A stretch of DNA of 16,527 nt from Caldifarciminota bacterium (GCA_026986235.1 JALSOY010000055.1:1-16527); one strand, 5' to 3'. Positions 6,392-13,816 are shown, counted from the first letter of the stretch. A program made the numbers and translations. The notes: generated by a model not told the origin, from the letters alone.

Positions 6392-8290
6392 TTAAAACAT
6401 GGTTTCCACTTTAACAAAGGCCTTTATAACGGCCTCCCTTCCATCTCTGTACTTCACCCTCGCCTGAACCTCAACATTATCCCTGTTTTCGTACATGGCC
6501 CTTACAAGTTCATTGTATTTCTGCTCAATGAACCTCCGCCTGACCTTTTTCGTTCTCGTAAGCTCCTGATCATCTGCATCGAGTTCTTTATGAAGGATCA
6601 GAAATCTTTTGATCCTTGCAGCCTCAGGTAACTGTTTATTCACCCTCTCCACATCCTTCCTTATAAGCTCGTAAACTTCAGGTTTCTGGGAGAGATCCGT
6701 ATAAGTCGTATAAGCGATCTGGTGGTTCTCCGCCCACTTTCCAACATTTTCATAATCAATGTTTATAAAAGCCGTGACATAAGGTTTGTCCTTACCGAAC
6801 ACAACAGCCTCTTTGATGTATGGACTGAACTTCAACTTGTTTTCAATGTATTGAGGGGAGAAAATGCTACCGTCGGAAAGGCGCATCACATCCTTCATTC
6901 TATCTATAACAACGAGGTGGCCATCCTCATCGATATAACCTGCGTCTCCTGAATGTAGCCACCCGTCTTTCAGGGCCTCCGCCGTTGCCTCTGGATTCTT
7001 ATAATAGCCTTTAAAAACACTTGGTGACCTCGAGAGAATCTCTCCCTCCTCTGATATCCTGATCTCTGTCTCCGGAATGGGCTTTCCAACAGTTTCAAAC
7101 TTGATGCCGTCGTCCCTGTGCACAACGGAGATACCGGCAATCTCAGTTTGACCATAGATCTGTTTGAGATTAACGCCAATTGCGTGATAAAACCTGAAAA
7201 CATCGGGTCCAAGAGCAGCGCCACCCGTGTAAGCCTTACGGATCCTGGACATTCCTATTCGATCCTTCAGGGCTCTAAAAAGCATGAAGTATCCTATTTT
7301 GTAAAGAATCTTCCACTTCAGGGGCGGTTTCTGCTTGTTAAATTTAAAGTCCGCCATCCTGTAACCAATGGGCATGAAAGTTCTGTAAACCAGCTTCTTT
7401 AAAGGAGTGGAATCCTCGATCTTCACCTGAATCATGGATACGATCCCCTCCCAGACACGGGGTGGAGAAAACATCACATGCGGTCCTATTTCTCTGATGT
7501 TTTCTGTAACCGTGGTGGGCTCCTCTGGAAAGTTGACAGTAAAACCGATAAGAAGGCCTCCTGATATGGACATCATCTGCTCACCCACCCAGGCAAGAGG
7601 CAGGAAGGAAACAAATTCGTCATCCGGATACATGGGATCCACCTTAACAAGCAGGTTTTCCGCCATCTTTAGCATGTTTTTGTGCGTGAGCATGGCAAGC
7701 TTTGGGAGACTTGTTGTACCGGATGTGGTCAGTATCAGGGCAATATCCTCCTCGTTGCCCTTGTCTATTTCCTCTTCAAAGAGGTTGGGATGCTCTTTCT
7801 CAAACTCCCTTCCCAGCTCCTGGACCTCTTTAAAGCTCATAAGGATAGGGTCTCTGTAATTTCTCATGCCCTTGGGATCCCAGTAAATAACCTTACGAAG
7901 GAGAGGAAGCTCGTCTTTGATTTCAAGGAGCTTGTCCGTTTGCTCCTGATCCTCTGTGATAACATAGACAGAATCCGAGAGTTCAGCTATGTACTTTATC
8001 TCCGGTGGAGTGGAGTCCTGATAAATTCCAATAACGGCTCCACCAAGGCTCTGGGCCGCCAGTTCCGCATATACCCATTCAGGCTCGTTATTCCCGATTA
8101 TCGAAATATGTTCTCCACGCTCAAATCCCAGTTTTTTGAGGCCAAGGGCAAAATACTTCACATTCTCATAATATCCTTTCCAGGTAACCTCGTTCCATAT
8201 TCCGTAATCCTTCTCTCGAATTGCAACCTTATTATCCCCCCACTTAAGGTACTTCTCTCTCAGAAGCTTGGGGAAGGTATAATTACCCAT
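6392..8290 (-). CDS. AMP-forming long-chain-type acyl-CoA synthetase
   Basis: This 632-residue enzyme of the FadD/FAA1-like group (COG1022) should convert a free carboxylic acid, ATP and CoA to acyl-CoA, AMP and pyrophosphate. Motifs in order are the phosphate loop TTSGTTSLPK (188-197), PLAWVGEQ (231-238), AYTGGAALGPDV (353-364), adenine motif YGQTE (379-383), HSGDAGYIDEDGHL (446-459), the hinge RMKDVMRLSDG (464-474), and ELTRTKKVRRRF near the C-terminus with the likely catalytic lysine. The loop has Ser at 194 where Gly is usual. No signal peptide is seen, so it is cytoplasmic or membrane-associated. It lies between livG and livH with 23- and 16-base gaps, so it is part of the transporter operon and probably traps the imported acid by vectorial thioesterification. 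Substrate chain type is unresolved. Confidence 0.91.
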   Translation of the reverse strand: MGNYTFPKLLREKYLKWGDNKVAIREKDYGIWNEVTWKGYYENVKYFALGLKKLGFERGEHISIIGNNEPEWVYAELAAQSLGGAVIGIYQDSTPPEIKYIAELSDSVYVITEDQEQTDKLLEIKDELPLLRKVIYWDPKGMRNYRDPILMSFKEVQELGREFEKEHPNLFEEEIDKGNEEDIALILTTSGTTSLPKLAMLTHKNMLKMAENLLVKVDPMYPDDEFVSFLPLAWVGEQMMSISGGLLIGFTVNFPEEPTTVTENIREIGPHVMFSPPRVWEGIVSMIQVKIEDSTPLKKLVYRTFMPIGYRMADFKFNKQKPPLKWKILYKIGYFMLFRALKDRIGMSRIRKAYTGGAALGPDVFRFYHAIGVNLKQIYGQTEIAGISVVHRDDGIKFETVGKPIPETEIRISEEGEILSRSPSVFKGYYKNPEATAEALKDGWLHSGDAGYIDEDGHLVVIDRMKDVMRLSDGSIFSPQYIENKLKFSPYIKEAVVFGKDKPYVTAFINIDYENVGKWAENHQIAYTTYTDLSQKPEVYELIRKDVERVNKQLPEAARIKRFLILHKELDADDQELTRTKKVRRRFIEQKYNELVRAMYENRDNVEVQARVKYRDGREAVIKAFVKVETMF

Positions 8291-8313
8291 AATAAAATCT
8301 CCCTTGTGAGAGT

Positions 8314-9081
8314 TTAAAATTCTTCACCAATGTACGCCCTGATAACCCTGGGGTCCTTTCTGACCTCCTCAGGCTTGCCTTCAGCTATCTTTTTCCCGAA
8401 GTCGAGAACGGCGACACGGTCGGAGATGTCCATAACCACGCCCATGTCGTGCTCTATGAGCACGACGGTGACATCCCTCTCCTCGTTTATGTCTATGATA
8501 AATCTTACCATGTCTTCCTTTTCTTCAATGGTCATCCCCGCCATGGGCTCATCCATAAGAATAATTTTGGGATCCATAGCGAGTGCCCTGCCAAGTTCCA
8601 CCCTCTTCTGCAAGCCGTAAGAGAGTTGCCCTGTAACTGCGTATCTGATGTGCTCAATCTCGAGGAAATCTATAATTTCTTCAATCTTTTCTCTGAAGGC
8701 AAGCTCTTCCTTTTCGGCAAATCCCCAGTAAATACCGCCGGAGAGGACGCCGGATTTCATGTGAATGTGGGCACCAAGCATGAGGTTATCCAGGACTGTC
8801 ATTCCCTTGAAGAGCTCTATATTCTGGAAGGTGCGGGCAATTCCAAGCTCTGCCCTCTTGTGGGATGGAAGTTTTGTTATGTTTTTGCCCTCAAAGTAAA
8901 TGTTGCCCCTCTGCGGATGGTAAAATCCGCTTATTGAGTTGAGCAGTGAAGTTTTTCCCGCCCCGTTTGGTCCGATGATTGAAAAAATCTCTCCTCTGTA
9001 AACCGCGAGACTCACATCGAAAAGGGCATTTACGCCCCCAAAGCTCAGAAACACATTGTCCACTCTGAGAATTTCGTCCAT
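8314..9081 (-). CDS. livG: Branched-chain-type ABC transporter ATPase LivG
   Basis: First gene of the importer operon and partner ATPase of LivF. The 255-residue chain has Walker A GPNGAGKTS (37-45), the LivG-typical Q-loop ARTFQNIELF (82-91), signature LSYGLQK (153-159), Walker B IILMDEP (173-179) and switch histidine in LIEHDMG (208-214). LSYGLQ instead of LSGGQ is normal for LivG proteins. The ATG is preceded by GAGGAG and a leader of roughly 75 bases after a near-consensus promoter at 9162-9190. The acyl-CoA ligase starts 23 bases after its stop. Confidence 0.95.
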   Translation of the reverse strand: MDEILRVDNVFLSFGGVNALFDVSLAVYRGEIFSIIGPNGAGKTSLLNSISGFYHPQRGNIYFEGKNITKLPSHKRAELGIARTFQNIELFKGMTVLDNLMLGAHIHMKSGVLSGGIYWGFAEKEELAFREKIEEIIDFLEIEHIRYAVTGQLSYGLQKRVELGRALAMDPKIILMDEPMAGMTIEEKEDMVRFIIDINEERDVTVVLIEHDMGVVMDISDRVAVLDFGKKIAEGKPEEVRKDPRVIRAYIGEEF

Positions 9082-9161
9082 GATCTCTCCTCTGGGTTTT
9101 GTGGGGTGGGTCCGTATGGCCTTTTACATGACTGCATCATCATATTCGATAGCAAAAATTT

Positions 9162-9190
9162 ACTATAAGTAAGGGGGATTAATTTGTCAA
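9162..9190 (-). promoter_or_regulatory. Sigma70-type promoter of the liv/ligase operon
   Basis: On the minus strand TTGACA (9185-9190) is followed after exactly 17 bases by TATAGT (9162-9167), one mismatch from the full consensus. Transcription should begin near 9155, giving a leader of about 75 bases before the livG ATG at 9081. The -35 box touches the edge of the repeat cluster that fills the rest of this intergenic space. No clear operator is visible. Confidence 0.75.
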
Positions 9191-9212
9191 GAACTTTCTG
9201 GGAGGCTGTTCG

Positions 9213-9305
9213 AAAAATCCCCCTTCGCAAGAAGGGGGACTAAAGGGGGATGCAAACCGCTAAAAATGCAATCCCCCTGTATCCCCCTTCACCAAGGGGG
9301 ATTTT
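9213..9305. repeat. Palindromic CCCCCTT-type intergenic repeat, copy 1
   Basis: This 93-base unit can fold into three successive hairpins. The left one (9218-9239) is 9 bp with a GCAA loop. The middle one pairs AGGGGGATGCA (9244-9254) with TGCAATCCCCCT (9267-9278), with a one-base bulge. The right one (9282-9301) is 8 bp with loop CACC. The outer ends AAAAATCCCCCTT and AAGGGGGATTTT are also mutually complementary. Read outward on either strand, each end hairpin is followed by a T-run (ATTTTT leftward on the minus strand, ATTTT rightward on the plus strand), so the unit can terminate transcription in both directions. Confidence 0.85.
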
Positions 9306-9348
9306 GGGAGACTACAAGTCCCCTTATCCAAGAAGGATTTTACGAGAC

Positions 9349-9442
9349 AAAAATCCCCCTTCGCAAGAAGGGGGACAAAGGGGGATGCAAACCGCTTAAA
9401 ATTTCAATCCCCCTAAATCCCCCTTCACCAAGGGGGATTTTT
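9349..9442. repeat. Palindromic CCCCCTT-type intergenic repeat, copy 2
   Basis: Direct repeat of copy 1 at about 90 percent identity by eye over 94 bases. The left hairpin (9354-9375, loop GCAA) and right hairpin (9418-9437, loop CACC) are retained without mismatch, while the middle part varies (TTAAAATTTCAATC in place of TAAAAATGCAATC). Conservation of the stems and change in the middle suggest that the hairpin ends are what matters. A decayed copy lies between the two (about 9317-9345) and another follows (about 9446-9482). Confidence 0.85.
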
Positions 9443-9520
9443 GAGAATTCCTCTCCCTCAGCAAGGTGACTCAAGGGGGATGATAATCGAAAAATCATCT
9501 CTATCTGCAAATTAAGTTTA

Positions 9521-9585
9521 AAAAGAGAGATACTTTTCGAACACCCTCAGAACTTTCTGGACGGTGTTTGAAAAATATCTCTTTT
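9521..9585 (-). terminator. Large inverted repeat, probable terminator of the hydrogenase operon
   Basis: AAAAGAGAGATACTTTTCGA plus ACACC (9521-9545) is complementary, with about four differences, to 9563-9585 (GGTGTTTGAAAAATATCTCT plus TTT), leaving a 17-base loop. In the minus-strand transcript the stem ends in TATCTCTCTTTTTAAAC, a U-rich tail. It lies 50 bases beyond the endopeptidase stop, so it is well placed to end the hyb transcript; the palindromic units further on offer backup stops before the liv promoter. Confidence 0.6.
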
Positions 9586-9600
9586 GCCAGAGGGCGCTTC

Positions 9601-9635
9601 AAAAACCCCCCTTTTATCCCCCTTCACCGGATTTT
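9601..9635. repeat. Decayed half copy of the CCCCCTT repeat abutting the hybD stop
   Basis: Starting AACCCCCCTTTTATCCCCCT and continuing TCACCGGATTTT, this stretch matches the right half of the intact units (AATCCCCCTAAATCCCCCTT then CACCAAGGGGGATTTT), but most of the GGGGG arm is lost. It runs directly up to the TGA of the hydrogenase endopeptidase gene, whose last codons may have been changed by its arrival. Confidence 0.55.
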
Positions 9636-10090
9636 CATGTACCTTTCATCCAGGCCCCTACAATCTCCCTGATCAACTTAATTACCTCTGGAATGACCGA
9701 CTCTACCCTTTCAGATAGACTCAATTCCATGGGCTCGAGGTTTTCTGGAACGACACCTATCAGATAGATCTCTTCAGGGGCTTCTCCTTTAAACTCGAGG
9801 GCAGAGATGTAATCACAGAGGTCAATGTCGTGCGATGTCCCCTTTACCCGGCTTCTTAATATGTCGTCCTTGGTGAATTTTAAGATCGATCCCGGTGGAT
9901 GATGGGACGATTTTACTGAATCCACTATAATCAACCTGTCGTATCTGTGAACAGGCAAAGAGTAACTCGCCGTCCCACCATCCACCAGTTCCACTCCCTT
10001 CAGGTCACATTCTTTCAATCTCCGAATTACATGTACTCCCACTCCGTCATCGCCGTATAGAATGTTCCCGATTCCGATAATTCCTATCAG
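9635..10090 (-). CDS. hybD: [NiFe] hydrogenase maturation endopeptidase HybD-like (peptidase M52)
   Basis: This protease removes the C-terminal peptide of the large subunit after nickel insertion. From the proposed start it is 151 residues with the family opening GIGNILYGDDGVGVH (6-20). Metal ligands known from HybD (Glu16, Asp62, His93) map to Asp15, Asp57 (in LIIVDSV) and His87 (in SHDIDL), so one ligand is Asp instead of Glu. The C-terminal block LIGVVPENLEP is typical. Start choice: an in-frame ATG at 10156 would add 22 cysteine-rich residues and overlap the large-subunit gene by 70 bases. A CTG at 10088-10090 lies 9 bases after a perfect GGAGGTGA-like site and overlaps the large-subunit stop as CTGA, giving the usual N-terminal length. 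CTG is rare, so the longer form remains possible. Last gene of the hyb operon. Confidence 0.85.
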   Translation of the reverse strand: MIGIIGIGNILYGDDGVGVHVIRRLKECDLKGVELVDGGTASYSLPVHRYDRLIIVDSVKSSHHPPGSILKFTKDDILRSRVKGTSHDIDLCDYISALEFKGEAPEEIYLIGVVPENLEPMELSLSERVESVIPEVIKLIREIVGAWMKGT

Positions 10091-11793
10091 AGGACCCTCA
10101 CCTCCACAGAGTCTTTCTTTGATGGATCGAAAACATGGACAGCACATGCAATACACGGATCAAAGGAGTGGAGAGTCCTCAGAATTTCAAGGGGCCTTCT
10201 GACATCTGCAACCGGGTTTCCTATCAACGACTCCTCATAGGGGCCTCTCCTGTTTTTCTGATCCCGGGGACCAGAATTCCATGTTGATGGTACCACAGCC
10301 TGATAATTTCTAATTCTGCCATTCTCAATAACAACCCAGTGAGAAAGGGTTCCACGGGGCGCCTCATGGAAACCAACACCCCTGATCTGACCCGATGGAT
10401 ACTCGTAATGGTTCCATGTGGCAGTATCTCCCTTTGATATATTGTCCACAAGGAGCTTCCAGTGCTTCTGGACGATGTCGGCAATAACAGCCGTCCTGAT
10501 AGCTCTTGCAAGATGTCTTCCCGCAGTTGATTTCAAATGATGGACGGTTAGCCTCTTTCCTGAGAGTTTACCTGCCAATGACAGGGAGTCTTTAACATAC
10601 TTTTTGATAAGTTCGTGTTCAAGCGCATAACCGACTAAAACCTGCGCAAGGGGACCAACCTGCATGGGATAAACCTTCTCTTTAAACACAAATCTCGGTG
10701 CCTTGGTCCAGGAGTACTTTCCCCGTGGATCGAAACCTGTATAATTCGGCTCCGTGTCCTCATCCCACGGGTGTTTCATCCAGTCACCGTTGTACCAGGA
10801 ATGGGTTATGCTCTCCCTTACATTCTCTCTAAAGTGTGGGTCTTTGAAGGATTTGATAGGGACAACATTACTCAGATCCCCTTCAAAAATTGTCCCTCCA
10901 GGAAGGTCAAAAGATTCACCTCTGGTATCAAGCGGGAAATCGGGAACAGCAAGGTAATTGTCAACTCCTTTTCCGTAGGTGAACCAGTCGGGGTAGAATG
11001 ACATAAGTGCTATGGCGTCAGGAAGATAAACTTTTTTAACAAATTCAACTGCCTTATCAATGAGGAACTTGAGTTTCATCAGTTTCTCCATGTTCAAGGT
11101 AGCCTGATTATCGAGGTTTATTGGATTTGCCACTCCGCCAATGGCGAGGTTCTGGATGTGGGGATTTTTACCACCCAGTAAGGCACAGGCAGAATCTGCA
11201 TACCTCTGATATTCAAGTGCCTGAAGATAATGGGCAACAGCGAGAAGATTAATCTCGGGAGGCAGTTTCATCGCAGGGTGTCCCCAGTATCCGTTGGCAA
11301 AGGGGCCGAGCTGTCCACTTGATACAAATTTTACAAGTCTCTCCTTTACCGCTCTGAAGTCAGATACACCGTTGTGTGGCCAATCAGAAAGACTCTGGGC
11401 AATTTTTGCAGTTTTCACAGGATCCGCATTCAATGCTTTTACAACATCAACCCAGTCAAGTGCAGAAAGATGGTAAAAATGAACGATGTGATCGTGAATT
11501 GCGTGTGTACCGATGATTATATTCCTTATGTACTGAGCGTTGAGAGGGACCTCAAGGTTCAGAGCATCCTCCACTGCCCTGACAGACGCAATGGCATGTA
11601 CAGTCGTACACACCCCACAGATCCTCTGGGTTATTACCCATGCATCCTCAGGCTCCCTCTTCTTCAGTATGAGCTCAATCCCTCTCCACATCTGAGTGGA
11701 TGACCAGGCATTTTTTACCCTGCCATTTTCTACTTCGACATCCACCCTCAAATGACCCTCAATTCTCGTTACAGGATCTATCGTTATTTTCAT
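10087..11793 (-). CDS. hybC: [NiFe] hydrogenase large (catalytic) subunit, Hyb type
   Basis: Carries the Ni-Fe(CN)2CO site that splits or forms H2. The 568-residue protein has the N-terminal ligand motif RICGVC (57-62; Cys59, Cys62) followed by TTVHAIASVRAVEDAL. The C-terminal motif DPCIACAVH gives Cys547, Cys550 and the cleavage-site His553, with a 15-residue tail VFDPSKKDSVEVRVL to be removed by HybD. Length and motifs fit periplasm-facing group 1 enzymes. It has no export signal, so it should travel across the membrane with the Tat-carrying small subunit. It begins 3 bases after hybB with GGAGG before the ATG, and its TGA overlaps the probable endopeptidase start. Confidence 0.97.
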   Translation of the reverse strand: MKITIDPVTRIEGHLRVDVEVENGRVKNAWSSTQMWRGIELILKKREPEDAWVITQRICGVCTTVHAIASVRAVEDALNLEVPLNAQYIRNIIIGTHAIHDHIVHFYHLSALDWVDVVKALNADPVKTAKIAQSLSDWPHNGVSDFRAVKERLVKFVSSGQLGPFANGYWGHPAMKLPPEINLLAVAHYLQALEYQRYADSACALLGGKNPHIQNLAIGGVANPINLDNQATLNMEKLMKLKFLIDKAVEFVKKVYLPDAIALMSFYPDWFTYGKGVDNYLAVPDFPLDTRGESFDLPGGTIFEGDLSNVVPIKSFKDPHFRENVRESITHSWYNGDWMKHPWDEDTEPNYTGFDPRGKYSWTKAPRFVFKEKVYPMQVGPLAQVLVGYALEHELIKKYVKDSLSLAGKLSGKRLTVHHLKSTAGRHLARAIRTAVIADIVQKHWKLLVDNISKGDTATWNHYEYPSGQIRGVGFHEAPRGTLSHWVVIENGRIRNYQAVVPSTWNSGPRDQKNRRGPYEESLIGNPVADVRRPLEILRTLHSFDPCIACAVHVFDPSKKDSVEVRVL

Positions 11794-11796
11794 ACC

Positions 11797-12933
11797 TTAA
11801 ACCTCCTTTGCAGGTAAAACAGGAAATGTTTTAACAAAAGCAAGGTAAATCAAAAACTCAAATGAAATTATCCCGAGTGTGATCAATGTCTCCATAAATG
11901 ACGGGAAATATACCCAGTTATCACCCGGATTCCAGCCAATGAGGTAAACATTGAACCTGTAGAGTGCCCCGGCAAAAAGATAAATGATCGAGTAGACAAA
12001 GATCTTCCGGGGAGTCAGCTCTCCTCTCAATTTCCACAGCATGTATGACGGTACGAGGAAAAGGGCAATCTCGATCCAGAACATCACCGAGTAAAGACCG
12101 CTTTTGAAAACCAGCGGTAACTTACCCCAGAGTAGTAGTTCAAGGAACCTCATCAATATCCAGGCAAAACCTATGTAAACCATGTAGGTTGTGAGTTTTT
12201 TCAGAAGAGGAGTCTCATAAGGCCTTCCAAAGTACATGGAAGAGAGGAGTGATTCGGCCGAAGTCACGGCATAACCCATAAGAATGACAGATGATAGGAA
12301 GTAAAGTGGAAGAAACCCCGAGTGCCATAGTGGGTGCAATTTACCAAGGGAAATCAGGTGTATTGAGCCGAGAGACGACTGATGAAGTGTGGGTAAAATC
12401 AGACCCAGAACGGCTGCGATCATGACGACCTTCTCCACTTTTCTCCTGTCCCATCCCGTTCTCTCGGCAACGGCAGGGGTAAGCTCAACCCAAATAACGA
12501 GAGTATAGGCCATTATGCAAACTGCCACTTCAAAAAGAACGGAAGAAGGGTTCCACCTCGACGGTACAAAAAATCCATAGGTGTTCCAGTAACGCCCGAG
12601 ATCGATGATTACCGAAAAACCGGCCATGGTATATCCAAGAGCACCGGTGAGAAGGGCACTCCTCATGAGGGGAGAAAATTCCTTTTTATTCAAAATGTAG
12701 ATTAAAATAGCAAGTGCGTACCCACCACAACCAAGCGCAGATCCTACGACGACATCGTAAGCGATCCAGATTCCCCAGGGATAACCGTCAGAGAGATTGG
12801 TAACCGCACCAAGTCCTTTGAAAAACCTTATTCCCAGAAGAATCACCATGAGGGCGACAAAAAATGTGAATATCATAAATGTCTTTGTGAAAATTCTCCC
12901 CTTTACTACCTCGTAACGGGTATCCTCTAACAT
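11797..12933 (-). CDS. hybB: Hydrogenase integral membrane subunit HybB (NrfD/PsrC family)
   Basis: This 378-residue polytopic membrane protein links the periplasmic hydrogenase to the quinone pool. By eye there are nine to ten hydrophobic helices, beginning FMIFTFFVALMVILLGI (about 19-35) and ending LGIISFEFLIYLAFV near the C-terminus. The loop GYPWGIWIAYDVVVGSALGCGGYAL is a recognisable HybB block. The protein has no heme or cluster-binding cysteine motif, as expected. The ATG lies one base after the hybA stop, with GGAGG 6 bases before it inside hybA, so translation is coupled. Gene order and length match hybB of the hybOABCD operon in enteric bacteria. Confidence 0.93.
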   Translation of the reverse strand: MLEDTRYEVVKGRIFTKTFMIFTFFVALMVILLGIRFFKGLGAVTNLSDGYPWGIWIAYDVVVGSALGCGGYALAILIYILNKKEFSPLMRSALLTGALGYTMAGFSVIIDLGRYWNTYGFFVPSRWNPSSVLFEVAVCIMAYTLVIWVELTPAVAERTGWDRRKVEKVVMIAAVLGLILPTLHQSSLGSIHLISLGKLHPLWHSGFLPLYFLSSVILMGYAVTSAESLLSSMYFGRPYETPLLKKLTTYMVYIGFAWILMRFLELLLWGKLPLVFKSGLYSVMFWIEIALFLVPSYMLWKLRGELTPRKIFVYSIIYLFAGALYRFNVYLIGWNPGDNWVYFPSFMETLITLGIISFEFLIYLAFVKTFPVLPAKEV

Positions 12934-12934
12934 C

Positions 12935-13816
12935 TCAATCCTCCTCTTTCTTTGACCTTTTCAGGACAAGATACAGGGCACCGACCGTCAGAAATGGAGG
13001 GATAACAATCTCGTATATCCCGTGCTGAATACTTTCCGAGATCCTTGCAGGAGATTCCTCGAGATCAGGAAATCCAAGGTCTTCAAAAGAAATTCCTTTT
13101 GGAGCAAGGTAGAAAACGGATGTGCCACCGGCATCCCTTTCACCGTAAACTTTCGGGTGATACCTTTCGGGATGTTCCCTGATCCTCTTTTTCGCCTCGA
13201 ACAGGAGTTCGTACCTTTTACCAAAAACGATGGCCCCCGTGGGACACACATCGGCACATGCAGTTGTTCCCTTTTCTTTTAGATATGTGTCCTTACACAT
13301 ATCACATTTAACAATGTGGGGAATAGCTTTATCCCATTCAAACTTTGGAATTTCAAACGGGCAGGCCACCATGCAGTAACGGCATCCTATGCACCTTGAG
13401 GGATCCCAGAAAACGATGCCGGTCTTCATGTCCTTTCTCATGGCACTAACAGGGCAGGCGGAAACACATGCAGGATGAACACAGTGCATGCATTGCCGTT
13501 TGACAAATGAGAACTCGCCGTTTTTGCTCTTATATAGCTTTATGATCGTCTTCGTCTTTGCCGATAGATCCATTGCCATATCGTGGATTCCATCGTACTC
13601 GGTCTCAGGTGGCAAATTGTTGACTCTCTTACAGGCAACGGTACACGACTTACAACCTATACACCTGGTGGCATCGTAGAGCATAGCGTACCATTCGTCA
13701 GAGGCATAATGGGTTTTCGCACCGATCATACCCGGAAGTAGAGTAGCTCCGGCAACTGCGGCACTCTTTTTCAAGAATTCCCGTCTATCAGGATTTTTCG
13801 GCTTTTCCTCCGCCAT
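12935..13816 (-). CDS. hybA: Hydrogenase iron-sulfur subunit HybA (four [4Fe-4S] ferredoxin, Tat-exported)
   Basis: This protein passes electrons between the small subunit and HybB on the outer face of the membrane. From the proposed start it is 293 residues with a Tat signal (DRREFLKKSAAVAGATLLPG, 10-29) and four cysteine quartets: 52/55/58/62, 109/112/117/121, 142/145/148/152 and 171/174/187/191. A C-terminal hydrophobic helix (about 268-286) ending in KRSKKEED anchors it, as in known HybA. The ATG at 13814-13816 has AAGGAGG 9 bases before it and places RR near residue 11. A more upstream ATG at 13879 would add 21 residues and overlap the small-subunit gene by 92 bases, against 29 for the chosen start. 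Fourteen of the last bases of hybO lie after this start, so the pair is translationally linked. Confidence 0.94.
   Translation of the reverse strand: MAEEKPKNPDRREFLKKSAAVAGATLLPGMIGAKTHYASDEWYAMLYDATRCIGCKSCTVACKRVNNLPPETEYDGIHDMAMDLSAKTKTIIKLYKSKNGEFSFVKRQCMHCVHPACVSACPVSAMRKDMKTGIVFWDPSRCIGCRYCMVACPFEIPKFEWDKAIPHIVKCDMCKDTYLKEKGTTACADVCPTGAIVFGKRYELLFEAKKRIREHPERYHPKVYGERDAGGTSVFYLAPKGISFEDLGFPDLEESPARISESIQHGIYEIVIPPFLTVGALYLVLKRSKKEED

Larger units (their letters stand above)
9188..9577. repeat. Composite repeat region bounded by near-identical direct repeats
   Basis: The sequence at 9192-9219 (AACTTTCTGGGAGGCTGTTC then GAAAAATC) recurs with few changes at 9551-9577 (AACTTTCTGGACGGTGTTTG then AAAAATA). 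The segment they enclose holds two nearly intact palindromic units and at least two decayed ones. This is the main part of the 553-base stretch (9082-9634) that contains no supported gene. The enclosed arrangement could be one mobile non-autonomous element, or repeated insertion of one short palindrome. No transposase gene is present in the window. Confidence 0.6.

Noticed and set aside
9213..9442. CRISPR array from the two spaced repeats
   Set aside because: Only two full units, 93-94 bases long with internal hairpins, separated by a decayed copy rather than unique spacers, and no cas genes.
9266..9469. Plus-strand 67-residue open frame in the repeat cluster
   Set aside because: It is the translation of the palindromic repeats (repeated PLxxKG and NPPSPRG stretches), has no ribosome site and no codon or family support. 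It is a well-known type of false gene call.
10087..10156. Cysteine-rich N-terminal extension of the endopeptidase as a metal-binding feature
   Set aside because: Those codons are the out-of-frame reading of the conserved DPCIACAVH end of the large subunit, so the cysteines are a by-product of overlap.
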